Assembly: GCA_028023455.1 (NCBI GenBank)
Contig: JAQFVV010012993.1
Location: 1 to 64,000, forward strand
DNA: 64,000 nucleotides
Direction: 5' to 3'
Source: Epiperipatus broadwayi
Lineage: Eukaryota > Onychophora > Udeonychophora > Euonychophora > Peripatidae
In this document: one piece after another, positions 1 through 11,378 of the stretch
How the letters are laid out: each line of letters begins with the position of its first letter
Position numbering within the stretch: position 1 is the first letter of the stretch
Notes under the pieces: model-generated
The model's input: only the letters and a program-made list of their open reading frames with translations
Databases searched by the model: none
What the model was told of the DNA's origin: nothing
Translations under genes and position numbers: made by a program

Positions 1-1551
1 ATGTGGCTCTAGGCTGTCTTTGAGTACTTTTTCAATTATTTTAATTGTAAGTGGCCCCATTGAGATTGGTCTTACGTTAGATAGTATTGATACGTGGACT
101 TTTTTCTTGTTGAAGGGGACTATTGCTATTGGATATAAGCCTTGAATGTCATGCAACTTCTGTGATAGATGATTTGCAAGGTCACATAAATATTGGCTAG
201 TGAACTGACTGAGATGTGCAAGGACAAATTTGGGGATTCCATGTGCTCCTGGGTGACATGCATTAGGTACTGTTGCCAGTTTAGTAGCAAATTCTGTGAT
301 GTTATGTGGGGTATTTGTTTCTGGTTTTCCAAAGACATTAGGATTATATTTGACTGGGTGGTATGCTTGCAGCTTTTGTTTGAAATGCTGATATATCGGT
401 TTTAACATATTATTTCCTGCGTATGTGTGCCCCTGCTCTGTGAGTGCCATTGGCACTCTGACAGTGGATGGGTAGCCCAAGGCCCAGCGAATGTATTTTC
501 TTGTCCATGTGTGTTGTTGGCTGAGGCAGACTTTACTCTTTTTTATTGCTAGGTAGTTTTTCAGGTGGTTACAGATGCTATTATATGTTTGTGTAAGTCT
601 GTGTATATGTTGTTGACTGGTGTGTGTTGGGTTTATCATTGTAATCCGTTTATGTATTTCATCAGCCAGTGCTAGCAGTCTTGAGGGTGGGGGGGATTTG
701 CATGTAATGTGATCTATATTAAATGATAAAATGTTTATGAATGCTAAGTATCTTTGAATGGGGTCAAGTTGCATATTTTTTATCTTGTGAAGCATTATAT
801 ATGTTTCTGAAAAAATAAATTCTGGGATAGAAGTTGGAAGTAGAATTCTGATTGTTTTACCATGTGTAAGTGCAGTTGTTTGAATTCCTGTCAGATTAAT
901 TAGTATGGTTTGTGCAGAGTGACCAGAGAAGGGAGATGGGTTGATGTTTAGGCTGATTTGATGGTGTAACATAGGTGAATAAAAGCACAGATCAATTCTT
1001 GATGTATGACGTCCATTGTGAAAGGTAACTGCTTCATTTGACAGAAAACCTTCTGCACTCATAAGTGGAATTGATATTTGATGCAGCCACTTTAAAATGA
1101 ACTCTTGATATTTCATGTTGAAATCCCCAATAAGTATGGTTGGATGTGAATTAGAGCCAAGTAAGGAGTTTATGTTTAATATAATATTTGAGACAATTGT
1201 AGGGTTCAGTGGAATATACACAAATATAATGTTTAGTGTGATGATTTGATGACTAAAAGTTACTATTAGTAAATTTGCATCTATATATATGATTTTGAAT
1301 GAGTCAAATGGACAACTTTGTGTTATGAGCAGTCCAGTACCCCCTGAGGGAGATGATGTGTCTCTAGAGCATGCACAGTAGCCTTCTCTGCTTAGCTGTA
1401 CTGTGGGGTCAATTTGTGAGCCACTATATATTTTAGTTTCTAGAAGTCCTAGTATATGAGGTTGTGTAATCTTTATCCATTGTTGTAGCTGATGTATTTT
1501 GTAGACTGAGTTGAGCCCTCTGATATTAAATGCTGTTATTTTTAGCTTCAT
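1..1551 (-). CDS. LINE ORF2, partial: APE endonuclease and start of reverse transcriptase
   Basis: Reading the minus strand from the ATG at 1551, the frame stays open to the window edge (about 517 codons), so the 3' part lies outside. The start MKLKITAFNIRGLN is the first conserved block of AP-type LINE endonucleases. It is followed by LGLLETK (metal-binding Glu), GDFNMKYQE (Asp/Asn active-site block), a TSRIDLCF block and SGHS (catalytic His). The last residues, VRPISMGPLTIKIIEKVL, match the first RT block. The protein would nick target DNA and prime reverse transcription there. It has no in-frame stop, unlike the other coding remnants here, so this copy may be recent. Its ATG overlaps the ORF1 stop (TAATG). 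Clade is not certain; ORF1 with a CCHC knuckle plus APE fits L1/Tx1 or Jockey-type groups. Confidence 0.9.
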   Translation of the reverse strand, partial: MKLKITAFNIRGLNSVYKIHQLQQWIKITQPHILGLLETKIYSGSQIDPTVQLSREGYCACSRDTSSPSGGTGLLITQSCPFDSFKIIYIDANLLIVTFSHQIITLNIIFVYIPLNPTIVSNIILNINSLLGSNSHPTILIGDFNMKYQEFILKWLHQISIPLMSAEGFLSNEAVTFHNGRHTSRIDLCFYSPMLHHQISLNINPSPFSGHSAQTILINLTGIQTTALTHGKTIRILLPTSIPEFIFSETYIMLHKIKNMQLDPIQRYLAFINILSFNIDHITCKSPPPSRLLALADEIHKRITMINPTHTSQQHIHRLTQTYNSICNHLKNYLAIKKSKVCLSQQHTWTRKYIRWALGYPSTVRVPMALTEQGHTYAGNNMLKPIYQHFKQKLQAYHPVKYNPNVFGKPETNTPHNITEFATKLATVPNACHPGAHGIPKFVLAHLSQFTSQYLCDLANHLSQKLHDIQGLYPIAIVPFNKKKVHVSILSNVRPISMGPLTIKIIEKVLKDSLEPH

Positions 1552-3089
1552 TATTGTGATTGGCTGCGAGTTGGTTTCACAGTGTGTTGAAGTTTGCGTG
1601 AAGCTTTTGCATATTCTCTAGTGTTTTGTGAGCAGTTATTAGTGTTTTGATTATCATCCAGCTCCATAGGTATTAAGTTTTCTGCCAAGTGTTCAATCAT
1701 TTCTGTTAGAGTATTGTTTTCATCTGTTTTGGCTCTTTTTGATTTATTTCTCCTTGGCCGACCAGATTTTTGGACTTCTGTTGGTGTTGTTTCTATGGGA
1801 GGGAGGCATGGGGTTAGTGAGTCTAGAATATCTGTAGATGTTTTGTTTATAATTATATGCGGCATGCTTGTTTTTGGGGAGTTGTATATATCATTTGATA
1901 TGTCTGGATTTGAGTCTGCCGTGTTACTGATTGATATTCCTGGTGTTTGTGATACTTCAGGTATGTTTTGTGCTTGATTTTGTTCCATTTGATCAGTGCT
2001 TTCATTTAATTTATTCGAGCTATCTGTTGTAGTTTCAAGTATATTTGTGTTTTTTTCTGCATGTTTGTTTTTAGTAGCTTCATTTGTGCTGTAATTGTTT
2101 TCATATTGACTGTTTGAGTTACTGGTGTTATCTTGTGTACTGTTGCTCTCTTCATGTTGGGATTGGATGTGCTGATTATTTGGTGTCTGGCCCTGTATGA
2201 GTTGGCTATCCATGCACTGTGTGGCTAGGTGACCACGCTTGCCACAGGCATAGCATTGTGCTTTTAAACCTCTTATATATAGGCTCAGCATAGCTTCCTG
2301 GTCTGCAATTTGTGTTGGTATAGATTCTGGGTCAATGTCTTTGTGTAATTTTAACTTAAAATCATAGCTATTGCTGTATATTGGTATTGGTGTGTCTTTG
2401 AGGTATATTGGTTGAAATGCTATAACTTTGCCAAATGGATCCATCATTTTTTGAAAGTCTTGTTTCGTGTATCCAAAATATGTATTTTTTATTATTCCTG
2501 TAATTTGATTCTGTCGATCTTGATCGACTATAACAATCGCGTAATTGTCTAATGTTTTAATTTGGTTTAGAAATCGGTTCTTTTGACTACTGTCAAGAAA
2601 TTCAATTGCGAGGTATCTGGGATTTGGATGATCTGCGATTCTTACGATCGTTTTCCACAGTTTGTTTTCAGTTATTGCTTGATATAATAACATGTGTGGA
2701 AACCGATACAGCGATATATTTGCGTCTGTGGCAGATATTACTATTGAGTTTGGTGAAAAAAATCTTTTGAACGATGTATAGAGTCCCCGTGGAATCGTGT
2801 TGTTAAAGTGTTCATTAATTCTTTCTAGCATATTATCGATCCAGTGTGCAAGGGGAGGGTCTTGGTTTACCTGTATCTTTAAATCTAACTGTTTTATATC
2901 GTTCGGATTTGTTTTTCTAAATCTCGGAACTATTTTATTATTTATTGTAGTCGTGAAATTCTTTGAACTTGTTGCTTGCATGTTAGTTTTTGCAACCGTG
3001 GTGTACGATTTGACGGTGTTTAAATTTTTACGCACTTCAGCGGCCATATTGACGCCAAATGCTCGATCATGCATAGCTGTGGTCTCCAT
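1551..3089 (-). CDS. LINE ORF1 protein with CCHC zinc knuckle
   Basis: Intact 512-codon frame from ATG (METTAMHDRAFG) to TAA. A globular N-terminal half (about residues 60-260) precedes one CCHC knuckle, CYACGKRGHLATQC, near residue 280 (C-x2-C-x4-H-x4-C). A long low-complexity Asn/Gln/Ser/Thr-rich tail follows, with a basic patch (GRPRRNKSKRAK) near residue 450. ORF1 proteins of this type bind element RNA and form ribonucleoprotein particles; the basic patch could be a nuclear localisation signal (inference). The stop shares a base with the ORF2 start. The N-terminal half has no domain I can name with confidence. Confidence 0.88.
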   Translation of the reverse strand: METTAMHDRAFGVNMAAEVRKNLNTVKSYTTVAKTNMQATSSKNFTTTINNKIVPRFRKTNPNDIKQLDLKIQVNQDPPLAHWIDNMLERINEHFNNTIPRGLYTSFKRFFSPNSIVISATDANISLYRFPHMLLYQAITENKLWKTIVRIADHPNPRYLAIEFLDSSQKNRFLNQIKTLDNYAIVIVDQDRQNQITGIIKNTYFGYTKQDFQKMMDPFGKVIAFQPIYLKDTPIPIYSNSYDFKLKLHKDIDPESIPTQIADQEAMLSLYIRGLKAQCYACGKRGHLATQCMDSQLIQGQTPNNQHIQSQHEESNSTQDNTSNSNSQYENNYSTNEATKNKHAEKNTNILETTTDSSNKLNESTDQMEQNQAQNIPEVSQTPGISISNTADSNPDISNDIYNSPKTSMPHIIINKTSTDILDSLTPCLPPIETTPTEVQKSGRPRRNKSKRAKTDENNTLTEMIEHLAENLIPMELDDNQNTNNCSQNTREYAKASRKLQHTVKPTRSQSQ

Positions 3090-3109
3090 TTTTTTTTTTT
3101 TTTTTTTAA
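3090..3109 (-). other. Poly(A) run directly upstream of LINE ORF1 ATG
   Basis: On the coding strand a run of about 18 A abuts the ORF1 ATG. It could be an A-rich leader, or the fused poly(A) tail of another insertion marking the 5' junction. No promoter-like sequence is seen between it and 3330. Confidence 0.6.
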
Positions 3110-3327
3110 AACAAAGAAATTTTTGGTAACGTAAGGGTTTTTTTTATGATATTCTTGAACTAGTTTATGCTTTTCAATAATTATAGTTTCAAAAAGATTT
3201 ATTTTTATTTTGTGAAATTATCTATATTGGTTTGATTTTAAATTGTGGCGTTATTATTAGATTTTTTGGGGTTTGAAACCCAACTACTTTAATATTACTT
3301 ACCGCACTATCAGGATTTTCTGCGGTC

Positions 3328-3528
<201 letters not shown>

Positions 3529-3529
3529 C

Positions 3530-4790
3530 TGATTTGGGTAATTATAGACCTATTTCAATTCTGTCACCTTTTGCTAGAATTTATGAAAGGTGTATTTATA
3601 GTAATATTATTGTAGATATGATTAAGGTATTACCTAGTTATCAGCATGGTTTTTTACCTGGTAGATCTGCTGAAACTAATTTAATGGTGATATCTGATCA
3701 TATTGCTCATGCCTTATCTGATCAGAAGCAATTAGATGTTGTATATTTTGATATGACTCAGACATTTGACAAAGTTTCATATATTAGACTTTTGTATAAA
3801 CTTAAAATGTTGGGTATTAGTCCTCATTTAGTTGAGTGGTTTTCCAATTATTTGAGGGGTCGAAAATCTTATGTACATATGGATAAAACTAATTCTCTTT
3901 TTTTTTGATAATATGATAGGTGTTCCTCAGGGTGGAATATTAGCACCATTGCTTTTTAATGTTTATATGTGTGATCTTGATCATAGCATAAAAAATAGTA
4001 TGATACTTACTTATGCTGATGATTGTAAGTTATTTAAAAGAATTATTACTTATAGTGATCATGTTGAGGTTCAAAAGGATATAGATAGTTTTATTATATG
4101 GTGTAGGTATAACAACATGGAGATTAACATTAATAAAACATGCATTGTTTCCTATACTAATAAAACTGAAAAATCTGTTTATCAATATAAAATTGAGAAT
4201 GGTGTTATTAAATATAAAGAGACTGTATCTGATTTAGGAATTATATTTTGTAGCAATTTTACTTTTAATGCACATATTAAATGTATTATTAATAAAGCAT
4301 ACAGAAAGATGGGCTGTATTTTGAGATATGGGAGAGATTTATCTATTTCCATACACGACGCTCTTCCGATCTTTTTTCTCTTGTTGTTACAGTTTTAGAA
4401 TATAATTCTTGTATATGGAACTTCAATCTGATTAATATTCAGTCTAAAATATATAATATTGAAAAAAGATTTAATAAATTAATAATGGGTGAATGTCAAA
4501 CTGTCAAAACAGTATTGAAAGAAAGGAGAATGTTGAAGGATATGATATTACTGAAAAAGTTGATTGATGGGAAAATTGATGTCAGTAACTGTATATCAAA
4601 AATAGAATTGAAAGTACCTTGTCGCTTATTAAGAGAAATGCAAACTTTCAAGATTAGTATATGTAAAAATACTTTCTTTGGTAAATCAGTTATTAATAGA
4701 TTGCAAATGGTATATAATCTAACTTTTAATAATATTGATATTTTTTGCGATCAATTTGTGATGAATGTTAAAAAACAACTAAATGTATAG
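3530..4790 (+). pseudogene. LINE reverse transcriptase remnant, frameshifted
   Basis: RT blocks are in order: NYRPISILSPFARIYE, GFLPGRSAETNL, motif A (YFDMTQTFDKVSY, about 3745), GVPQGGILAPLLFNVYM, and the catalytic YADD at 4012-4023. The frame breaks in a T run near 3898-3906 and continues one frame over. It breaks again near 4350 where an adapter sequence sits. The C-terminal part resumes (VLEYNSCIWNF) and runs to a TAG at 4790. The blocks look like the Jockey/CR1 group of LINEs (inference). Not expressed as an intact enzyme. Confidence 0.85.
4352..4372 (+). other. Illumina TruSeq adapter sequence in the assembly
   Basis: Twenty-one consecutive bases equal the 3' end of the TruSeq universal adapter (core CGACGCTCTTCCGATCT). 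Six of the nine bases upstream also match the adapter. Translated in the RT frame it gives HDALPI, a peptide typical of adapter-contaminated databases. The RT homology is lost here and resumes after about 30 bases, so local sequence is chimeric. Confidence 0.95.
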
Positions 4791-5259
4791 TTATGAACAT
4801 ATATGTATATATAATTTTATGTATTTAGCTTGTATTTGATTATAATTGTTTTTTTTTTTAATTTTTAATTATTATCATTGTTATTGTTATTAAATTTAAA
4901 TGTCATATTTGATTGGTTTAACTTGATTTTGTTTATATATATATATATATGTTAAATTGTTTTATTATTATTATTATTTTGTTACGTGCTTTATATTTAT
5001 CCCTTTTATTTATTTGTTATTATTAATGTTTTAATAATAATTGTTTATATGCTGATATTTAATTTTACTTTAGAATTTTAAATGTGTTAATTATCTTTTA
5101 TTGAAATGTGGCACATAATTATATTAATAATTTGTCATTTAAACTCATTTATGTATTTATATATTTGTTATGGTGCAATACTGTAATTGGCTTTATGCTG
5201 TAGTTTTGTACGGTAAATAAATGAATTGAATTGAATTGAATTGAATTATTATTTTTTTT

Positions 5260-5337
5260 TATTGTGTATTTCTGTTAAAGTGTAAATGTTGAAATGCACA
5301 TAATAAATGGATATTGAATTGAATTGAATTGAATTAA
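5260..5337 (+). mobile_element. 3' end fragment of a second LINE with (GAATT)n tail
   Basis: A short segment ends in a polyadenylation-like AATAAA (about 5302) followed by GAATT repeats at 5316-5335, the same tail type as the LINE just upstream. It looks like a severely 5'-truncated insertion of a related LINE. Confidence 0.5.
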
Positions 5338-5505
<168 letters not shown>

Positions 5506-6800
5506 TATTGTGAATGTGTCTTAGTCATTTCATAAATTAATCTTGTGTAGTTCTGGTTCTTCTTGTGGTGAATGTGATCACTTTATATTAGAGAATCACA
5601 AACTTTTAGTGAAGCCACTATCACATAAAATAAATAATCTTACAATTTGTCCACTATTAAAGCAAAAAGTTGTCCATTTAAAAAAAAATTCCTGTAGTTG
5701 ATAGCTGATTAATATTTGGAGTTGAAAATATAATTGATGATGATGACTATTATGATTGTAATATAAAAGTGTTCATGTGCAAGAAGTACATCATTGTTTG
5801 AAAAAGTTTTCATCTTTTCTGTCATAATATATACATATAGAGACCCTGTGCTTTTGCCAATGGTCTTTATTGAGTACTTCAGCTTGTGAATTTATGCTAT
5901 TCTATTCTAAAAATAAAAATAATACATAAAAAAAAGAAATAAGTTGATGACATTTATTGTGTAAGTTATGTTATCTAAAACTTATGCATTAATATTTTTA
6001 CTTTATTACTTTATTATAAATATAAAATAGATAATATCTAATAAATTAAAAGCTGTTACCAAGAGATAATTCTAGTATTAAATATGCATGCCTTAGGTTA
6101 AAGGTAAATATTTAATTTATAGGTACTTTTAGAAAGAAAGAAAGCTAGTCAGATTTAATTTTATAGTTAAAGTTTAAAAAATATTGACAGATAATTTATG
6201 AGTATTAAAATACAATTATTTAATTGTCTTTATAGAGATTAACAACCTAGTTAAGTTCTTTTATTTAGTAAATTTCAAAAAAAAGTATCTCTGAATAAAG
6301 TTTATTAATTTTATTTAAATAATATTAAATTGTTTAAAGAAATATAAGTTAATTATTAAGATAGATTTAATTAGAAAAATGTAATTTTTCTGTATACATG
6401 TGTGTGTGTGTGTGAATTCATGTACATATGTCTATCATTGAATTTTTTGTTTTTTGTTGCCAAGATATTTAATTTTAATCATTAAAAATTTAAAATAAAT
6501 ATTTGATTAACTCAGAAATGAAAGGGTTAAATATTTAAATAAGAATTTCTGATAAACTTAAATAAAAGAAAAGGTGATATTTTGTTTCAAACATAATAAA
6601 ATATTATTTATTATCTTATTTTATTTGTATTAATTTTATTAATTAATAAAAGACAGTTAAATTGACTTTTTCTTCAACTTTAATTATTAAGATCATGTGA
6701 ATTAAAAAAAATATGTAGAAAAAGTTATATATATATTTACTAATTAGTTTCACATCTTAATTGACATTTTCTATAAAAGAGGCCATTATTTTTTATGGAT
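5506..6800. other. AT-rich sequence, nothing recognised
   Basis: No open frame of note, no repeat boundary and no RNA gene seen. Probably decayed element or intergenic DNA. Confidence 0.6.
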
Positions 6801-6804
6801 AGAG

Positions 6805-7125
6805 ATGTTAATTGTGATATCACTCAGTGGAGATAGAAAAAATGGGGATTGTCAGTATACAGGGGCTCTTCTTCATCTTCTGACCTGTCAATGCTGTGCT
6901 GCTAATTTCAAGTGCACTGCAATCTTTTCATCTTTAAATAGCAGTAATAATTTTCTTTATTTACTTTTAGAGAAATTAAATAAATTGAAAGGCTTGAAAT
7001 GGACTATTGAAAAGGAACAGGACAAAAATATTAAATATTTAGATTTAATTATTACAAGAGATAACAATATATTAAATTATAAATTAATAATTAAGCCACT
7101 GCAAAAAGAGGATATATATATATAT
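6805..7125 (+). pseudogene. Penelope-like element RT fragment
   Basis: The frame encodes LEKLNKLKGLKWTIEKEQ, then NIKYLDLIITRDNNILNYKL and IIKP. This matches the C-terminal RT segment typical of Penelope-like elements: a helix, a FT-x-E-x-E block, a FLD-x-x-I-x-R block and a Y-x-KP block. Only this piece remains. It is cut off at a (TA)n tract where an LTR element is inserted, and the same kind of element resumes after the insertion with a linker and GIY-YIG nuclease. The N-terminal RT is absent or unrecognisable. Confidence 0.6.
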
Positions 7126-8790
7126 TGTACTGGGTCAAACCGCTGAAACCACTTACTTACCCGTATATAACTTTTGGCTGGTTTCAAACTCCTTCATAAT
7201 ACATTTATAATCTTATAAATGTTACGTGAATGAACGGGCATGTTCAAGCAAAATGGGAGATATTATTGATAGCTTTAACTATCAACAATTGCCCACCTCA
7301 GCTGCTAGATTCAAACCCTTACTATCCAAATACTTTATTTGTTTCGGAGTAAACCCTGGGGTGCAAGCTAATCTTGATGACTAATGTATTCAGGCAGTAG
7401 GCTCATAATCCAGCGCTCAAAACATTCCCTAAACCTAGCTCAGTCTAATTTTAATTCAATAACAAATTATACAAAATTGGTGGTGGAAAGAATTAATAAA
7501 AGGTTGGTAAAAAGAATTGACTGACAAATGAAGTTTAAGTTTAAAGACAATTTATTTTAATCAAAAATTAATTAAGTTTTAAAGATAATTTATTAACAAA
7601 CATTAATTTACTAAATTTAAACTTCTTCATAATCTAATTTAATACACGGACATTTTTAAATTAACACATTATAACATATATCTGGTGAAAAGCATAAATA
7701 ATATGTTACATTGTTAAATTATCTCACATTCCTACACACGCACATCAATAGTTCATTTTAAAATGCTTATAGGGTTTATATAATTTGAATCTTGAATTTT
7801 TACAAATTACAGCGGTGGCTACTACATATAAATGATAATAAATAAATGTTTACCTAGGATTTTTGGAATGTGGGTATTGCTTGTTGTTGGCTGCTTCTCT
7901 AACTGGTTATATTTTGACATTTATTGAAAAGATTTTATGCTAATCCATTGGTTTTATTCTTGGAGACAGTTGAACATTTGATGGAGAATTTCTGAGTTGT
8001 TATGCAGACATTATTTCACAGGCAGGTTTTGATGATCTTGTTGGAGTAAAAGGCTGAAGCATGAGCATATATTTCCAAAAGCTGCTCAACAATGCATTTT
8101 TGTTTCTGTATACATAATAGAAATTGCACTGTTGTCTGAACTGGAACAAGACTGTCACTGCAAACTTGACTGAAAAAACTATCTCAATTAATTGTCCGAT
8201 AATAAAAAAAGTCTATTTATACCTGTGACGTGTTGTCCATGTAATATCCTCCGGCAAATATCTGTTGTTCAATTCCATTGGTAATTAATCCTATGACAAT
8301 GTGTTTTTGATGATTGTTTAATTGTAGTAGCTATTTTAAAATGTTGTTTTTATATCTTTAGTAGCCCACTGCTGTGTTTTTAAATATATTTCATTTCAAT
8401 ATTTATTTTCATGTGTTTTTCAATATGATTTTAACACGCATTTATTATATCTCTTTTTAACAGCTTACATTTATTTACATTCGCATGCACATATATATTT
8501 TACTACTCTAAAATCAAAAATCGTCTTAAGATTATTTTTCTTCTTTAATTTAAATGATAAGATTTATATATGTTTTTAAACCTTTTAAATTGTATTTCAA
8601 CTAATAATAATAAACTCTTTACTTCCTTTTTATAAAACCTTTAGTTTAACTTTAATAAAAAACCCTTCCCACTTTTAATCAATTATTTTTCAACTTTTAT
8701 TTCAACTCTTTTACGGAAGATTTTTTTTATTTTAATAATTTTTTTAGACAAAATTATTTTATATACATGTGCCAATTTGGCCTTGGCACA
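7126..8790 (-). repeat. 3' LTR (minus orientation) of the reduced LTR element
   Basis: Minus-strand TG...CA ends. A TATA box (minus strand TATAAATA, 8214-8221) lies upstream of the more GC-rich central part. Length about 1,665 bp. Confidence 0.85.
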
Positions 8791-8841
8791 TTACACCCCC
8801 CTCCATTTTAGAGTAAAATGCGTCATTTTTGATGCCATTTA
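8791..8841 (-). other. Residual interior: primer-site start plus polypurine tract
   Basis: On the minus strand the order is TAAATGGC, a block reading ATGACGCATTTTACTCT, then AAAATGGAGGGGGG and TGTAA before the next LTR. The 5.5-kb element at 21.6 kb has the same block and tract before its 3' LTR at 25552. The entire coding interior is missing. Confidence 0.8.
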
Positions 8842-10541
8842 TGTACCGGGTCGAACCACTGAAACCACTTACTTACCCATATATAAGTTTTGGCTGGTTT
8901 CAAACTTCTTCATAATACATTTATAATCTTATAAATGTTACATGAACAAACCAGCACGTTCGAGCAAAATGGGAGATATTATTGATAGCTTTAACTATCA
9001 ACAATGGCCCACCTCAGCTGCTAGATTCAAACCCTTACTATCCAAATACTTTATTTGTTTTGGAGTAAACCATGGGGTGCAAGCTAGTCTTGATGACTAA
9101 CGTATTCAGGCAGTAGGCTCATAATCCAGCACTCAAAACATTCCCTAAACCTAGCTCAGTCTAATTTTAATTCAATAACAAATTATACAAAATTGGTGGT
9201 GGAAAGAATTAATAAAAGGTTGGTAAAAAGAATTGACTGACAAATGAAGTTTAAGTTTAAAGACAATTTATTTTAATCAAAAATTAATTAAGTTTTAAAG
9301 ATAATTTATTAACCAACATTAATTTACTAAATTTAAACTTCCTCATAATCTAATTTAATACACGGACATTTTTAAATTAACACATTATAACATATATCTA
9401 GTGAAAAGCATAAATAATATGTAACATTGTTACATTATCTCACATTCCTACACACGCACATCAATAGTTCATTTTAAAATGCTTATAGAGTTTATATAAT
9501 TTGAATCTTGAATTTTTATGAATTACAGCGGTGGCTACTACGTATAAATGATAATAAATAAATGTTTACCTAAGATTTTTGGAAACGGGGATATTGCTTG
9601 TTGTTGGCTGCTTCTGCTGCTTCTGCTGCTTCTGATGGATTATATCTAACTGGTTAGATTTTGACGTTTATTGAAAAGATTTTATTCTAATCCATTGGTT
9701 TTATTCTTGGAGACTGTTGAATATTTGATGGAGGATTTCTGAATTGTTATGCAGACATTATTTCACAGGCAGGTTTTGATGATCTTGTTGGAGTAAAAGG
9801 CTGAAGCATGAGCGTATATTTCCAAAAGCTGCTCAACAATGCATTTTTGTTTCTGTATACATAATAGAAATTGCACTGTTGTCTGAACTGGAACAAGACT
9901 GTCACTGCAAACTAGACTGAAAAAACTCTCTCAATTAATTGTCCGATAATAAAAAAGTCGATTTATACCTGCGATGTGTTGTCCATGTAATATCCTCTGA
10001 CAAATATCTGTTGTCGAATTCCATTGGTAATTAATCCTATGACAACGTGTTTTTGATGATTGTTTAATTGTAGTAGCTATTTTAAAACATGTTGTTTTTA
10101 TATCTTTAGTAGCCCACTGCTGTGTTTTTAAATATATTTCATTTCAATATTTATTTTCATGTGTTTTTCAATACGATTTTAACACGCATTTATTATATCT
10201 CTTTTTAACAGCTTACATTTATTTACATTCGCATGCACATATATATTTTACTATTCTAAAATCAAAGATAGTTTTAAGATTATTTTTCTTCTTTAATTTA
10301 AATGAAGAAATCTCTATATATTTTTTTAAACCTTTTAAATTGTATTTCAACTAATAATAATAAACTCTTTACTTCCTTTTTATAAAACCTTTAGTTTAAC
10401 TTTAATAAAAAACCCTTCCCACTTTTAATCAATTATTTTTCAACTTTTATTTCAACTCTTTTATGGAAGATTTTTTTTATTTTAATAACTTTTTTTTGAC
10501 AAAATTATTTTATATACATGTGCCAATTTGGCCTTGGCACA
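8842..10541 (-). repeat. 5' LTR (minus orientation) of the reduced LTR element
   Basis: About 1,700 bp, TG...CA on the minus strand, TATA box at 9961-9967 (minus TATAAAT). It differs from its partner by scattered substitutions and a short CTGCTT triplication near 9612. Confidence 0.85.
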
Positions 10542-10569
10542 TTTATTTTATATATATTTTTTTATATAT

Positions 10570-10617
<48 letters not shown>
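10570..10617. repeat. (TA)n tract
   Basis: Right-hand flank of the LTR insertion, followed by the resumed Penelope-like remnant. Confidence 0.95.
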
Positions 10618-10619
<2 letters not shown>

Positions 10620-10666
10620 AAATCAAAAGTACCAATGATGCATAAGATGGCGAGTTTTAGATTTTT

Positions 10667-11314
10667 TTGTTTTGGAATGAAATATTATGTCATTACCAAC
10701 GTGATAAACTGAAAAATATTGAGATATTTGCCAAAGAATTGCTTGATGTTGCTTATAAAATAGAACAAATAAACAATACTTTATGTCAATTTAAAAAAAG
10801 TTATAATGATTTAAAGAAATGGAAGATTAGTACTAAACAATGGTTATCTATTCCATTTATTTCAAATCCACAAGAAAAATTCTTTAAGGATATATATATA
10901 TATATATAATGTGTTTAACATTTTATTCTACATTTCATACAATATTAATAAATTAGTCATTAGTTCTAAGGATGTGATACCTGTCAAGCAGAAAATTAAT
11001 GTCATATATCAATTTTTTGTGATTGTATGCTATCATATATAGGTGAATCTAGGTGCAGTATTGAGAAGATATTGGGGGAGTATGAATTGTTATACAATTG
11101 TATATAAAGTAAAAATAATGGTGATTTAATGTCTCCTTCAGTTTTCTTTGATCATGAAACAACATGTAAATATAAATTTAAATTTGATTTTGAAAATGTG
11201 AAAATTCTTCATGAAGAGAGAAACCATAATAAAAGAAAAATTATAGAGGCAATTTTTATAAATAGGAATAAAATGCATTTAATAAATAGACAAACTGCTA
11301 ACATTAAAATATGA
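10667..11314 (+). pseudogene. Penelope-like element linker and GIY-YIG endonuclease, broken
   Basis: The linker block WLSIPFISNPQEKFFKD matches the LPY-x-x-x-x-SEK-type segment of Penelope-like proteins, and KDVIPVKQKINVIYQF follows. The nuclease appears at 11018-11050 as CDCMLSYIGES (the YIG half of GIY-YIG). The C-terminal block FDFENVKILHEERNHNKRKIIEAIFI contains the conserved basic/Glu helix. Frames shift at a (TA)n run near 10890-10908 and just before 11018, and an in-frame TAA lies at 11105-11107. In intact elements this nuclease nicks the target for retrotransposition. Together with 6805-7125 it forms one element split by the LTR insertion. Confidence 0.75.
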
Positions 11315-11378
11315 GATTCATGGGATTTGAATTGATGACATTTGCTTCTGCTTTGTTTTTTTTTTGTTGAATTTAATG

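Larger units (their letters stand above)
3530..5247 (+). mobile_element. 5'-truncated LINE with (GAATT)n tail
   Basis: The element starts inside the RT domain at SDLGNYRPISIL, directly after the (TTA)n tract. It runs through RT, a C-terminal region ending at 4790, an AT-rich 3' UTR and a tail of GAATT repeats (5223-5247). Lack of endonuclease and N-terminal parts is the usual result of incomplete target-primed reverse transcription. A second (ATT)n tract lies downstream, so it may have landed in an (ATT)n array. It differs from the LINE at 1-3089. Confidence 0.8.
7126..10541 (-). mobile_element. LTR element reduced to two LTRs and a 51-bp interior
   Basis: Two long direct repeats (7126-8790 and 8842-10541) differ by scattered substitutions and small indels. 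On the minus strand each starts TGTGCCAAGG and ends in CCCAGTACA or CCCGGTACA. The 51-bp interior holds only the start of a primer site (TGGC) and a polypurine tract. LTR layout and the interior's right end match the element at 21577-27036, so the two are related. It is inserted at a (TA)n tract inside the Penelope-like remnant. Confidence 0.85.
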
